From Mucilaginibacter sp. (lineage in GTDB: Bacteria > Bacteroidota > Bacteroidia > Sphingobacteriales > Sphingobacteriaceae): DNA of 64,000 nucleotides. The stretch spans positions 62,001 to 126,000 of the forward strand of contig JAUCSE010000022.1 in assembly GCA_030445275.1 (NCBI GenBank), written 5' to 3'. Position 1 is the first letter of the stretch; each line of letters starts with the position of its first letter. The position numbers and the translations under genes are program-made. Below are positions 26,585 to 36,691 of this stretch, piece by piece. The notes beneath the pieces are model-generated. The model was given only the letters and a program-made list of their open reading frames with translations. It had not been told where the DNA came from and did not search any database.

Positions 26585-29500
26585 TTACCAGCCCGGTGTA
26601 AAGCCAATGCCAAATACAGGTTTGTTAACATCATTACGGTTAAACGGAATGGCTAAATAAGGTTCTAGTACCAAAGCGCCAAAAATATTGATCCTTAATG
26701 ATACACCAGCACTTAAGGCGGGCACCCTGCCATATTTTGGCTGAGTAACGGGTTGTCCGTTGCTATCAAGTTGCTGAGTACCATCTGCATTAAGTACATT
26801 TTCCTGGCCTATAACAGGCGGATCTTTTTGAAAATATATATGGTCGCCGGCATTCCAGGCTAAACCAGCATCAAAAAATAGGTTAAGATCGGTAAACAGG
26901 AACTTTGATTTAATCTGGGCCAATTTTTCGGGACCGGTAAACGGCAAACGTACCTCAAAATTAAATACTGCTATGCGGCTGCCTGATAACTGATCAATAC
27001 TAAAGCCATTGCTTGCAACCTTGTTATTGTTGTAAAAGGTTTGTCCTTCGTAACCCCTTATATAAAACGGATAACCTACATATAAAGGGTACAGTCCGCT
27101 TGCATCACCACCTAATCGGCCATAGCCATAAAACCTTGCAGCGAAGGTTACTGGTTCAACCCGCACATATTTCCTGATATCAATAGTAGGGGCAAAGAAG
27201 TGGTACGTGCCAAAATTGTACTCAGCCTCCAGTCTGTATCTGAAACCATTGAGTGGCGCTGCAACTCCAAAAAAGGAGTTATCACCAACCAATGAGGTTG
27301 AAACCTGGAAAAGAGAATACGATTTTAAATTGGTATTGATCAGGCTGCCTTCCTCACTGTTTGATATTTTTTTTCGCTGTGATGATAAATAGGTAGTACT
27401 AACGCTTTTGCTTTTATCGGCATTTACTGTAGTATCGAGCTTGTAGAAATCGCTGTAACGATCAACCCGGTATGAGTTATAAGAGCCACCGCCGCTAACT
27501 TCAAAACGGGTAGTTTTTGATATGGGATAGGAAGTGAATACTCTTGCACCATCCTCAAAGTTCCGTATAATATCAATATTGTCTGATAGCACCACCTGGC
27601 TTTTACCACCTACGTTTTGTGTAGGGAATGTGTTGGTTTGCAAGCCAAATTGGTAGGGGATGTGTGATATTCCAAAACCAAGATTCCACCTGCCGGTTTG
27701 GTTTACATAAGTTATGGCGGCCCCTGAATCATATATTTGTCCGTTAACAGAGGCCGCTGCAAATATCTGGTTACGCCCCAGTATATCGCTGAATACGCCC
27801 TGTATACCACTTGATAAGCTGGTACCATAAAAACTGCTTACACCTATGCCAATACCGCTACCAGCCAGGTAATCAAGCTTAAACTTGGGTCTATATTGAA
27901 TATTAGCAATCGAGTCGGCCGGTATTTTTTTATAGGCCAGGTAATTATTCAGGTTTGAGTTAATCAGGTCTACACCAACCGCACGCGCTGGTGGCAGCAT
28001 GGCGGCGCTAAAGTTTACATTTGTAGCTTCTAACGTTACAGGTTTAAAGTCAGTTGCTTTTGCATTATACAACTCATATTTTTGCTTTCGGTAATAAGAG
28101 TAAACAACATCATCATTGTTTGAGATACTTAAAGCCGGCGAATACTCAGTTATACCGCATATGCCGGTAAACAAATCGGTCATTTGTTCAATTTTTCCGC
28201 TGCTGATGGTATAACGGTACAGATTGCGGAAACCATCGCGGTTTGATAAAAAGTATATCTGCGAGCCATCTGCCGAGTATTGCGGGTTCAGATTATTGGC
28301 CCCGTTAAATATCTTGATGTCGGTGATCCTTCCAGTTGCAATATCAAGTTCGGCCAGGTTAAATGGAATGTCCTGCTCTAACGACTGGTCATAAGTTGTT
28401 CTGTCGCTCGAAAAAATTATCTTTTTACCATCCCTTGAATAACTTGGCTGATAATCAGAGTATTTATCATTGGTAAGCTGGGTTATTTTTTTAGTGTCAA
28501 AATTATAGGAGTAAAGATCACCTTGCCCCTCGGATAATCCCTGGAAAACAATCTCCTTGCCATTGGGCGACCAGGAAAGATTACTGAACTGTTCGGCCTT
28601 CTCCATTGATAGATCTTCCAACGTGCTGCCACTGGCCACATCCACCACGATCATGCGGTTGCGCCCCTTACTAAACACACTAAAGGCAAAACGTTTACCA
28701 TCTGGCGACCATGTACCTGCCGATTCAATAAAGTTAAACTCATCAATATGCGTATTCGACACCTTGCTCACGAGTTTTCGTAATATGCGTCCGGTTTTTG
28801 CATCGGCCAGGAAAAGATCAATGGAAAATAAACTTTTGGCCGATAAAAATGCCACATATTTACCATCGGGACTTACCGCAGGTGCTACAACCAAGTCGCC
28901 GCCGGTTTTACTGTCAATCAGTTTTACGCCAATAGGTTTTTGAACCGTATCTTTTAAAAATGGCTTGTAAGTGCTCTCTATAGAATTTTTCCAAAGGCGC
29001 GACAAGGTTTTATCATCATAGCCAAAGGTGCGTCTGATGCCGTATTGCAGGCCATAACGTGCTGTATTTTTAAAGAAGGGTACAATTACCGTATCGCCAT
29101 AAGTTGAACCTAAAAACGACCAGAACGCTTCGCCATAACGATAGGGGAAGTACTTATTACTTTCGGTAAGATCACGTACGGAAGGAATATCATGGTTCAG
29201 ATAGGCATCGCGCATCCACATGGCGGTATATGAATCTTTTTTACCTAATGAAAGATACTCGGCCATACCCTCTATCATCCACAATGGGATATTGTTGATC
29301 TCTTCAAAATTATCATTTTCTCCACCCTGTAAAGCGCGGTATTGAAAAGCATGCACCAACTCGTGCCCGATAACGTGCCGTGTGGTTTGGTTGGTTTCCA
29401 TTATCGGCATTACCACCCGGTTTTTAAGGCCTTCGGTAATACCACCTGTACCTACACCAATTTCGCCATCAATGGCGGTAGTTTGCTGGAAATCGGGATG

Positions 29501-29803
29501 GTTGGCATACAGGATAATTGGATTGGCGGTTTTAAAAGTATCCCTGAATATTTGTTGATGTAAGGTGTACCACAATTCACTCTCCTGTGCAAAGCGTTTT
29601 ACCATACTATCATTTTTTATGTAATAGTATATTTCAAAGTGCGGGGTTTTATAAACCTTAAACTTCAGGTTTTTATAACGTACCTTATTTTGACCAAAAT
29701 ACTGTGCCCTTGCGCCATTACTTATTAATAGTGAGCCAACAAGACATATCAGTATAAGCGCATATTTTTTAGCTTTATTTGATAAGGTGTAGTGATTATT
29801 CAT
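26585..29803 (-). CDS. Metallopeptidase-like / TolB propeller / outer-membrane barrel fusion protein
   Basis: A 1072-residue envelope protein in three parts. After a signal peptide (ending GARAQ, about residue 34), residues about 40-270 form a gluzincin peptidase-like domain with HELVH (147-151) and a matching glutamate in WMIEGMAEYLS (E178). Residues about 290-600 contain repeated propeller blades of the PD40/TolB type (VSPDGKYVAF, WSPDGKRFAF, WSPNGKEIVF, YSRDGKKIIF). The last 400 residues look like a BamA/Omp85-type beta-barrel ending in FGIGFTPGW, with a C-terminal aromatic. It is commonly annotated as a TolB-like translocation protein. Surface proteolysis or membrane assembly are both possible. 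Confidence 0.82.
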   Translation of the reverse strand: MNNHYTLSNKAKKYALILICLVGSLLISNGARAQYFGQNKVRYKNLKFKVYKTPHFEIYYYIKNDSMVKRFAQESELWYTLHQQIFRDTFKTANPIILYANHPDFQQTTAIDGEIGVGTGGITEGLKNRVVMPIMETNQTTRHVIGHELVHAFQYRALQGGENDNFEEINNIPLWMIEGMAEYLSLGKKDSYTAMWMRDAYLNHDIPSVRDLTESNKYFPYRYGEAFWSFLGSTYGDTVIVPFFKNTARYGLQYGIRRTFGYDDKTLSRLWKNSIESTYKPFLKDTVQKPIGVKLIDSKTGGDLVVAPAVSPDGKYVAFLSAKSLFSIDLFLADAKTGRILRKLVSKVSNTHIDEFNFIESAGTWSPDGKRFAFSVFSKGRNRMIVVDVASGSTLEDLSMEKAEQFSNLSWSPNGKEIVFQGLSEGQGDLYSYNFDTKKITQLTNDKYSDYQPSYSRDGKKIIFSSDRTTYDQSLEQDIPFNLAELDIATGRITDIKIFNGANNLNPQYSADGSQIYFLSNRDGFRNLYRYTISSGKIEQMTDLFTGICGITEYSPALSISNNDDVVYSYYRKQKYELYNAKATDFKPVTLEATNVNFSAAMLPPARAVGVDLINSNLNNYLAYKKIPADSIANIQYRPKFKLDYLAGSGIGIGVSSFYGTSLSSGIQGVFSDILGRNQIFAAASVNGQIYDSGAAITYVNQTGRWNLGFGISHIPYQFGLQTNTFPTQNVGGKSQVVLSDNIDIIRNFEDGARVFTSYPISKTTRFEVSGGGSYNSYRVDRYSDFYKLDTTVNADKSKSVSTTYLSSQRKKISNSEEGSLINTNLKSYSLFQVSTSLVGDNSFFGVAAPLNGFRYRLEAEYNFGTYHFFAPTIDIRKYVRVEPVTFAARFYGYGRLGGDASGLYPLYVGYPFYIRGYEGQTFYNNNKVASNGFSIDQLSGSRIAVFNFEVRLPFTGPEKLAQIKSKFLFTDLNLFFDAGLAWNAGDHIYFQKDPPVIGQENVLNADGTQQLDSNGQPVTQPKYGRVPALSAGVSLRINIFGALVLEPYLAIPFNRNDVNKPVFGIGFTPGW

Positions 29804-29842
29804 AAGTTATCATAAATAGACATGGCTAATTTAATGAAATAG

Positions 29843-29969
29843 GATGCAGATGTGCAAATGTGCAGATTTTAGATATGCAGATGATATATACATTCTATTA
29901 ATTCTTAAATTCAATGGTCCGGATACTAATCGACACATCTAAAATTTGCACATCTGAAATCCGCACATC
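29843..29969. repeat. Word-repeat hairpin element, family A copy 2
   Basis: Left part 29843-29883 carries GATGTGCA/AAATGTGCAGA words; right part 29931-29969 carries their reverse complements with more mismatches. The core between them (29890-29929), read on the minus strand, starts ATTAGTAT like the core of copy 1 at 2530. This copy is therefore inserted the other way round. It lies between the co-oriented PBP1A and TolB-like genes. Confidence 0.75.
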
Positions 29970-29972
29970 TTC

Positions 29973-32303
29973 TTATTGATTTGGCGGAGGATTGTTTTCA
30001 GGAGTTTCTGGTGTTGTTGTTGCCGGTACAGGTAATACGTGGGTTGTATCAATAGGGTTGCTTGTACTATCAGTTGATGTGGTATCGGCAACTATTCTTG
30101 GCGACGGGCAATTATATTGCTTAGTTATTTTAACCCATGGTTTTGGGAAAGCGCCATAAGTATAACCCAATTTAGTATCGGCATAAACCTTTTCCATAAA
30201 GCGACCAAATATAGGCAGGGCAGTGTGTGATCCCTCGCCGGTTTCTGATGTGGTAAAGTGTACACTACGGTCATCAGCGCCCACCCAAATACCGGTAACC
30301 AGATCTTTGGTGATACCCATATACCAGCCATCCACATAATCAGATGATGTACCGGTTTTACCGCCTATCTGGTTATCTTTTTTCCACAGACCAGGGTATT
30401 CCCATAAGGCCTGCGAAGTGCCTCCAGGTTCTTCCATACCACCGCGGAACATATAAAGCATCAGCCAGGCGGTTTCCTCACTTATTACACGTTCTGCTTT
30501 TAAAGTAAATTCTTCAAGCACATTGCCTTGCTGATCGGTGATCTTTGTTACCAACAGCGGGTCTAATTTTTCGCCTTTGTTTAGAAAGGTGCTATAAGCC
30601 CTCACCATTTCAAACACCGAAACATCATTGGATCCTAAGGATACTGATGGTACTGATTTTAATGGGCTCTCGATACCGCATTTATGCGCGTATTCCACAA
30701 TTTTATCCCAGCCAACCTTCTCCGTTAACTGCGCGGTTATAGAGTTAACAGACTTACCCATAGCCCAGCGTAATGACATTTCCTGGTACGAAAAATGGAA
30801 ATCGGCATTGTTGGGTTGCCAAACTTCGTCTTTACCATTATCCTTGTACTTAATGGTTACAGGCTTGTCGGTAAACTTATCACAAGGAGTAAAGCCATTA
30901 TCCAGTGCGGTTAAATAGGCAAAAGGCTTAAAGGTTGAGCCTGCCTGCCTGCGCGATTGGTTTACGTGATCATAATTAAAGAAACGATGATCGATACCGC
31001 CTATCCAAACCTTTATTTTACCCGTTGATGGCTCCAGGGTCATCATACCGGTGTTTAAGATGTGGGCATAGTATTTAATAGAATCGACAGTTGAAAAGGT
31101 AGTGTCCTGTTCGCCTTTCCAGGTAAAAACGGTCATCCGTTTTTTCTTTTTAAAATATTCCTGTATCTGCGTAGTATCACCTTTATATTTTTTATCAAGC
31201 AGCTTATAAATAGGCAGCCTTTGCTCGTTTTTTAATATAAAATCCTTGATCTCTACACCTTTTGAATCGCGCCACGGGTTTTTATTGCCCCAAAGGTTAT
31301 TAAAGCGTTTTTGCAGCATTTTCATTTTCTCGGCAACAGCCTCTTCCGCATATTGCTGCATGCGTGAATCAATAGTGGTATAAATTTTAAGCCCGTCTTC
31401 GTACAGGTTATAGTCGTTATCCTTACACCATTTATCCAGCCATTTTTCAACTGCACGACGTATATAGGAGTCGCCATGGGAATCTTCTTCCACGTAACTC
31501 AGGTCAAGTTTTATGGGCGATTTGGCACTAGTATCATATCCCTCTTTAGTCAGATAGCTATACTTTTGCATCTGGCTCAAAACTGTATTGCGGCGTTCCA
31601 GCGCGCGATCGGGATTTTTAATAGGATTATAGCTTGATGTAGCCTTAAGCATCCCGATAAGCAACGCGGCTTCTGCAGGAGTAACCTTATCAGGCGTTTT
31701 ATTAAAGTATTTTAACGAGGCTGTTTTGATACCAAAAGAGTTATTTCCAAATGGTACCGTATTCAAATAAAGCGTAAGTATTTGTTGTTTACTATAAACG
31801 TGTTCAATTTTAAAGGCAGTAAGCCATTCCTTACATTTATAAACAATGGTACGAATCAGCGGGACATGCTTGATGATACCCTGCGATTTTCTTTTACGCG
31901 TTTCGAACAGATTTTTTGCCAGCTGTTGAGTGATAGTACTGCCCCCGCGGCGTTCGCCTTTGGCGGTAGAGAGCATGCTGGTAAAAAAGGAGTAGAAATC
32001 AACCCCATGATGATTATAGAAACGTACATCCTCGGTTGCAATAAGGGCGTTTACAAGGTTGGGCGAAATATTTTTTAATTCGACAGGCGAGCGATTTTCT
32101 TTATAGTACTGACCTATCAGTTTGCCATCGGCAGTGTAAACCTCTGAACCAACTGACATGATGGGGTTTTTAATGTCCTGCATATCAGGTGAGTAGCCAG
32201 ATAACCATAGAAAGTTAAGTTCTATAGAACAGAAAAAAATTATAATGAAGTAAATAAATATGACGAAATATCTAAGATATCGGTTTTGTATACGTCTGAA
32301 CAT
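29973..32303 (-). CDS. Class A penicillin-binding protein (PBP1A-type)
   Basis: A 776-residue bifunctional peptidoglycan synthase. One N-terminal membrane helix (about 11-30) is followed by a GT51 glycosyltransferase domain with EDVRFYNHHG and RRGGSTITQQLAKN (about 90-125). The transpeptidase domain has the serine in AGSTFKPFAY (about 457), the SxN motif SVNS, and KTGTSSDYVDGW (about 649). It polymerises and crosslinks glycan strands on the periplasmic side. A threonine/proline-rich tail with no recognised domain ends the protein. It lies upstream of the TolB-like gene with a hairpin repeat between them. Confidence 0.96.
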   Translation of the reverse strand: MFRRIQNRYLRYFVIFIYFIIIFFCSIELNFLWLSGYSPDMQDIKNPIMSVGSEVYTADGKLIGQYYKENRSPVELKNISPNLVNALIATEDVRFYNHHGVDFYSFFTSMLSTAKGERRGGSTITQQLAKNLFETRKRKSQGIIKHVPLIRTIVYKCKEWLTAFKIEHVYSKQQILTLYLNTVPFGNNSFGIKTASLKYFNKTPDKVTPAEAALLIGMLKATSSYNPIKNPDRALERRNTVLSQMQKYSYLTKEGYDTSAKSPIKLDLSYVEEDSHGDSYIRRAVEKWLDKWCKDNDYNLYEDGLKIYTTIDSRMQQYAEEAVAEKMKMLQKRFNNLWGNKNPWRDSKGVEIKDFILKNEQRLPIYKLLDKKYKGDTTQIQEYFKKKKRMTVFTWKGEQDTTFSTVDSIKYYAHILNTGMMTLEPSTGKIKVWIGGIDHRFFNYDHVNQSRRQAGSTFKPFAYLTALDNGFTPCDKFTDKPVTIKYKDNGKDEVWQPNNADFHFSYQEMSLRWAMGKSVNSITAQLTEKVGWDKIVEYAHKCGIESPLKSVPSVSLGSNDVSVFEMVRAYSTFLNKGEKLDPLLVTKITDQQGNVLEEFTLKAERVISEETAWLMLYMFRGGMEEPGGTSQALWEYPGLWKKDNQIGGKTGTSSDYVDGWYMGITKDLVTGIWVGADDRSVHFTTSETGEGSHTALPIFGRFMEKVYADTKLGYTYGAFPKPWVKITKQYNCPSPRIVADTTSTDSTSNPIDTTHVLPVPATTTPETPENNPPPNQ

Positions 32304-32519
32304 TGGGTAAAGATGTAAAATTATGGCGCTATATCATAGCATCAAACAAATATTAATATATACAGTTTTTATTAAAGTTACAGATAAGCTTATCACCGGC
32401 CTGTTTGCAAGTATAAGGCATTAAAAACTTTTCGTACCTTCAAAGTAAACAGCATTATTATCAACGCAATTTTAACATCTAAATTTTAAGTTAACAAAGT
32501 GTAAAGCAAATTTTTTAGT

Positions 32520-33398
32520 ATGAGTAACATGATCAGCAAGTTCAAGGTAAGTAATGGGAAGAGCTTTTTGCTTAAAGATTTTGATTCCGGCTACGCCGAT
32601 GGGTTTGAAAAGGAAGATGCTAAAGAAGTTTTGGCCGGTTTAATTGAACAAACCTTTGATTTGCAAACGGAACTTTACGCTGCCAATAAATATGCCTTAC
32701 TCATTATCTTTCAGGCTATGGATGCGGCTGGTAAGGATAGCGCGATAGCGCATACCCTATCAGGATTAAATCCGCAGGGTTGCCAGGTGTATAGTTTTAA
32801 ACAACCAAGCACCGAAGATTATGAGCATGATTTTTTATGGCGGCATTATAAAGCTCTTCCTGAGCGTGGTCGTATAGGCATTCATAACCGCTCGCATTAT
32901 GAAAATGTACTAATCACCAGGGTACATCCAGAACTTTTGCTGAACGAACGTTTACCCGGTATTGATAGCGTTAAGGATGCAGAAGGCAGGTTTTGGGCAA
33001 ATCGTTATGAAAGTATCCGAGTGTTTGAAAACCATCTCACCAGCAATGGAACGGTTATCATTAAGTTTTTTCTGCATGTATCAAAAGATGAGCAAAAAGA
33101 ACGCTTTTTGAAGCGGATAGATGACCCTAAAAAGAACTGGAAATTTTCGGCCGCTGATATTGAAGAACGTAAACGATGGGACGACTATATGAGTGCCTAT
33201 GAAAAGGCTATAAAAGAAACAGCCACGAAAGCCAGTCCCTGGTATGTTGTTCCGGCTGATAAAAAATGGTTTACTCGGATAGCCATATCATCCATTATCC
33301 TGGAAACATTGAAGGATCTGAAATTAAAGTATCCGGTTTTGGCGAAGGAAGAAAAGGAAAAGCTGGATGAATCAAAGAAATTATTGGAGAAAGAATGA
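32520..33398 (+). CDS. ppk2: Polyphosphate kinase 2 family nucleotide phosphotransferase
   Basis: A 292-residue P-loop enzyme that moves phosphate between polyphosphate and nucleotides. The Walker A motif is QAMDAAGKDS (65-74), followed by HDFLWRHYKALPERGRIGIHNRSHYENVL (quoted as segments: DFLWRHY, then NRSHYENVL), which contains the family lid and Walker B region. RVHPELL and KFFLHVSKDEQKERF come next. The single-domain size fits the short PPK2 classes that mostly phosphorylate AMP or ADP from polyphosphate. Donor preference cannot be read from sequence. It is monocistronic and ends at a family B palindrome. Confidence 0.93.
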   Translation: MSNMISKFKVSNGKSFLLKDFDSGYADGFEKEDAKEVLAGLIEQTFDLQTELYAANKYALLIIFQAMDAAGKDSAIAHTLSGLNPQGCQVYSFKQPSTEDYEHDFLWRHYKALPERGRIGIHNRSHYENVLITRVHPELLLNERLPGIDSVKDAEGRFWANRYESIRVFENHLTSNGTVIIKFFLHVSKDEQKERFLKRIDDPKKNWKFSAADIEERKRWDDYMSAYEKAIKETATKASPWYVVPADKKWFTRIAISSIILETLKDLKLKYPVLAKEEKEKLDESKKLLEKE

Positions 33399-33436
33399 GG
33401 ATTTATAGGCCGAAAAACTGTACTTATTTAAGATTT

Positions 33437-33514
33437 TGTCATGCTGATGCTGAAGCATCTACTCGTCAATATGTATGTTCACGAACAGATGCTTCACTAC
33501 GTTCAGCATGACAA
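33437..33514. repeat. Intergenic palindromic repeat, family B copy 2
   Basis: Arms start TTGTCATGCTGA (33437) and end TCAGCATGACAA (33503-33514), with a further internal pairing of TGAAGCATCT and AGATGCTTCA. The left arm lacks three bases present in the right. It lies between convergent ppk2 and the DUF4870 gene, the same setting as copy 1 at 6542. Confidence 0.8.
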
Positions 33515-33531
33515 GTCTTTTATTTTATAAA

Positions 33532-33897
33532 TTATATACCTGAAAATACAGATTGTGCTTTTTCGCCAATAAGCGGGATAGGTTTTTGCTCACCGTTGAT
33601 GGCGCCAATTAAACCAATTACCCAGATAACGATTAAGCCAACATTAATTACCCAAATAAGAATGGAGTATAATGAAATGCTCCAGGAAAGAAATATAGCT
33701 CCTAAAAGGGCACCAGCTGCATAATAAATAACGGTAGAAACTATGTGATACAGTAAGGTTTGCCTTAATTGATAGGCAGCTAATGCAGTTTTATTGTCCT
33801 TGTAGAGGGCAAAATAGGCAATAAGCCAGCCAATAATTGTAAAATAACTAACAATTCCGGCTGTTTTACCGTTGTCATTTGATGAAATGTCGCTCAT
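33532..33897 (-). CDS. DUF4870-type small membrane protein
   Basis: A 121-residue protein with about three membrane helices (residues 14-30, 50-70 and 75-105). The hydrophilic parts carry AAYQLRQTLLYHI and a terminal region with PLIGEKAQSVF, both usual in DUF4870 proteins. The family is widespread and lacks an assigned function; some members are labelled 'import component'. It stands alone, convergent with ppk2. Confidence 0.85.
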   Translation of the reverse strand: MSDISSNDNGKTAGIVSYFTIIGWLIAYFALYKDNKTALAAYQLRQTLLYHIVSTVIYYAAGALLGAIFLSWSISLYSILIWVINVGLIVIWVIGLIGAINGEQKPIPLIGEKAQSVFSGI

Positions 33898-33992
33898 AAG
33901 AATAAGATTAGGTTAATTAAGGTGATGTTTATTTAATTAAAGCTAACTATATTTTATGATCAAATGTTTTAATTTTTTGTTAATTATTCTGT

Positions 33993-36587
33993 TCAGTTTA
34001 TCTTGACAAAATTACCTTCGTCAACAAAACTGCTTTTACCATTACTAATGGCTATTGCTTTAATCGTTGTATTGGCTGAAATAGGGATAGGGCTGCTGTA
34101 AAGCGTTGAACTTACCGATGGAATGGTGCCATCAAGCGTATAATATATTTTAGCATCGGTATCGGCGCTTTTGATCTGGATGCTGATGGGTTGTTTAAAC
34201 GTTTTGGATGGCGCTATGATATATGGATTAGCCACGATCAGGTTATCGGTAATTTTGGAAATCGGCTTTTCAATATCCTGTATGAACATTTTGTTGGCCA
34301 GCCTGCCGGTAAATACTTCAAACTCGCCGCCCTCCGCAATATCAGCATAATTCAAATACAACTTGTTATAAGCTTTTTTAGCCAGGCTCATGCCCTGCAG
34401 GTAAATATTATTACGACTGATACCTGCACCCGGATTGCTGATGCTGAACTTTTTGCCATTTTCCAGGTAAATAGTAGCTTTATCAAACTGGGGTATACCC
34501 ACCTGGAACTCATTTTGTCCGGGAGCTATATTATAAATACCTAAGGAGCTCATGACATACCATGCTGACATTTGCCCGCAATCTTCATTTCCGGCCAGGC
34601 CATCTGGTTTTTCGCTATATTCTTCACGCAATATACGGTCAATGTAAAATTGGGTTTTATCGGGCGAATCGGTAAAGTTATACAGGTAGGCCATATGATG
34701 GCTTGGTTCGTTACCATGCGCATACTGACCAATAAGACCTGCGACATCAGGCACAGCATTGCCGCTAACCTTTGATTCGCTGGTGAACAGTTCATCCAAT
34801 TTGGTCTCAAAGGCTTGTTTACCGCCCATCTGTGCCATTAAACTTTCCACATCTTGTGGTACCAGGAATGAGTATTGCCAGGAATTGCCTTCGGTGTAGT
34901 TTTGGTTTATTTCTGTAGGCTCAAAAGGGGAGTACCAGCCGCCGTTAACGCGGGCCTGCATAAAGCCATTCTGGTTGTTGTATACATTTTTCCAATATTG
35001 TGCCCGTTGTATGTATTCGGCATAGTCCTGTGGTTTATCCAGCATTTTGGCCATTTGGGCTATACACCAGTCGTCATAGGCGTATTCCAGTGTTTTTGAA
35101 ACAGATTCCCGTTCCGCATCTGCCAATACAACACCGTTTTTACGGTAACTGTCCAGTCCAAACTGGTTGCGGTTTACGGCTGCTTTCATGGCTGTAAATG
35201 CCTCTGCCGCATCAAAATCACGGATGCCTTTAGCATAAGCATCCACAATAACCGGGATGGAGTGGTTACCAATCATACAAAAGGTTTCAGTACTTGCCAA
35301 CGGCCAAATGGGTAATAAGCCGCCTTGCTCATACATGGCCAAAAAGGTTTTGATAAAATCGCGTGTCCGTTTTTTATCAATCAGGGTAAGTAAGGGATTT
35401 TCGGCCCTGAAGGTATCCCATAATGAAAATACGGTATAATAGTTAAAGCCCTGCGCCGTATGTGCCTTTTGATCAAGCCCCCGGTACTGGCCATCAACAT
35501 CATTATAAATATTGGGTGCAAGCATGGTATGATACAAAGCGGTATAAAATATGGTTTGCTTTATCCGGGCATAATCCGGAACGACTGGTCTTTTTGACTT
35601 TGGAACCTTGCCATTGGCGCCGCCACTTTCCTTAAGATCTGTTTGCGCGGTCTGTGTAGCCTGCGCTACGGTAGGAGCGCCACCTTCCACCTGTATCTTG
35701 TTCAATTCAGTGTTCCAGGTAGCCTTTGCCGCTTTCTGTACTTTTTTAAAGTCGAAATCAGGTACCTCGGCATCCAGGTTTTTTAAGGCACCCTCTGCAC
35801 TTACTGCCGATATGCCCACTTTTGAAATTACCTCGCCGGGGTTATCAAATTGCAGGTACATTTTAATGTTTTTACCTTCAAGCTTGTTCTTACCTTGTTG
35901 TAGTTGATCATTACCGGCTATGCCATAGGTTTTAAACGATTTTGAAAATTTAGCATAAAAGTATACTTGCTGATCGTTAGCCCATGATTTTGATTTCCGA
36001 AAACCGCGTATTTCGTGATCATTCACTACTTCAATCCATGAGTCAAGTACTTCATCCCGGTGCTGAAGATCAATGATGATATTTGCTTTTTCGGTACTTG
36101 GGTAATCGTAACGGTGTACGCCTACACGGGTGGTAGCAGTAAGCTCCACGCTGATGTTGTATTTATCCAGCAAGGTTTTATAATAACCTGGCGATGCCAG
36201 TTCGTTTTTCTTTTTAAATCCGGAACGATAATCTGTGTTTTTAAATTGAGGCTCGCCGGTAGTAGGCATAAATAGTACATCGCAATAATCAGGGATTCCT
36301 GTACCGCTTAAATGGGTGTGCGAAAACCCATAAACCACCGTATCTGTATAATGGTAACCTGAACAGCCGTCCCAGCCGGTTAAGCGGGTATCCGGGCTAA
36401 GTTGTACCATGCCAAAAGGCATAACCGCGCCCGGGTAGGTATGCCCATGCCCGCCCGTTCCAATAAAAGGATCGACCAATTGGGCATAATCCTTATCTTT
36501 TTTCTTTTGCGCCGAAGCCGCTAGTGCTATGGTTAATAGTAAAATAAGTATTGAAATATTACGAAATACAGATCTGGTAACGGGCAT
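33993..36587 (-). CDS. GH92 family alpha-mannosidase, exported
   Basis: An 864-residue calcium-dependent exo-mannosidase homologue. It has a signal peptide ending AASAQ (about residue 26), then the GH92 hallmark DPFIGTGGHGHTYPGAVMPFG (cited as start DPFIGTGG and end AVMPFG), GWDGCSGYHY, FSHTHLSGTG and, in the catalytic (alpha/alpha) barrel, YNFTDSPDKTQ and NEDCGQMSAWYV. After about residue 760 a chitobiase-like C-terminal domain (YYTLDGTIPS ... ISANTTIKAIA) is added. The ATG at 36587 is preferred because it opens directly into the signal peptide. Likely role: removing mannose from glycans in the periplasm or at the surface. Confidence 0.95.
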   Translation of the reverse strand: MPVTRSVFRNISILILLLTIALAASAQKKKDKDYAQLVDPFIGTGGHGHTYPGAVMPFGMVQLSPDTRLTGWDGCSGYHYTDTVVYGFSHTHLSGTGIPDYCDVLFMPTTGEPQFKNTDYRSGFKKKNELASPGYYKTLLDKYNISVELTATTRVGVHRYDYPSTEKANIIIDLQHRDEVLDSWIEVVNDHEIRGFRKSKSWANDQQVYFYAKFSKSFKTYGIAGNDQLQQGKNKLEGKNIKMYLQFDNPGEVISKVGISAVSAEGALKNLDAEVPDFDFKKVQKAAKATWNTELNKIQVEGGAPTVAQATQTAQTDLKESGGANGKVPKSKRPVVPDYARIKQTIFYTALYHTMLAPNIYNDVDGQYRGLDQKAHTAQGFNYYTVFSLWDTFRAENPLLTLIDKKRTRDFIKTFLAMYEQGGLLPIWPLASTETFCMIGNHSIPVIVDAYAKGIRDFDAAEAFTAMKAAVNRNQFGLDSYRKNGVVLADAERESVSKTLEYAYDDWCIAQMAKMLDKPQDYAEYIQRAQYWKNVYNNQNGFMQARVNGGWYSPFEPTEINQNYTEGNSWQYSFLVPQDVESLMAQMGGKQAFETKLDELFTSESKVSGNAVPDVAGLIGQYAHGNEPSHHMAYLYNFTDSPDKTQFYIDRILREEYSEKPDGLAGNEDCGQMSAWYVMSSLGIYNIAPGQNEFQVGIPQFDKATIYLENGKKFSISNPGAGISRNNIYLQGMSLAKKAYNKLYLNYADIAEGGEFEVFTGRLANKMFIQDIEKPISKITDNLIVANPYIIAPSKTFKQPISIQIKSADTDAKIYYTLDGTIPSVSSTLYSSPIPISANTTIKAIAISNGKSSFVDEGNFVKIN

Positions 36588-36646
36588 ATGGATGAATGCT
36601 GTTTTTATTATATCATGCAAAATAAAACTTAAATGTTACAATAAAT

Positions 36647-36680
36647 AAAAAACGCTCCGGCATTTGCCGGAGCGTTTTTT
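36647..36680 (-). terminator. Terminator of the RND efflux operon
   Basis: A 16-bp perfect stem (AAAAAACGCTCCGGCA and its complement) with a tiny loop. Read leftward it lies 12 bp after the stop of the RND pump gene and ends in a T-run. It also separates that operon from the GH92 gene, whose start is about 60 bp further on. Confidence 0.92.
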
Positions 36681-36691
36681 ATTTAAGCAGA

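Noticed and set aside
33437..33514. Small RNA gene between ppk2 and the DUF4870 gene
   Set aside because: The structure is explained by the scattered GTCATGCTGA palindrome family, and no promoter box points into it.
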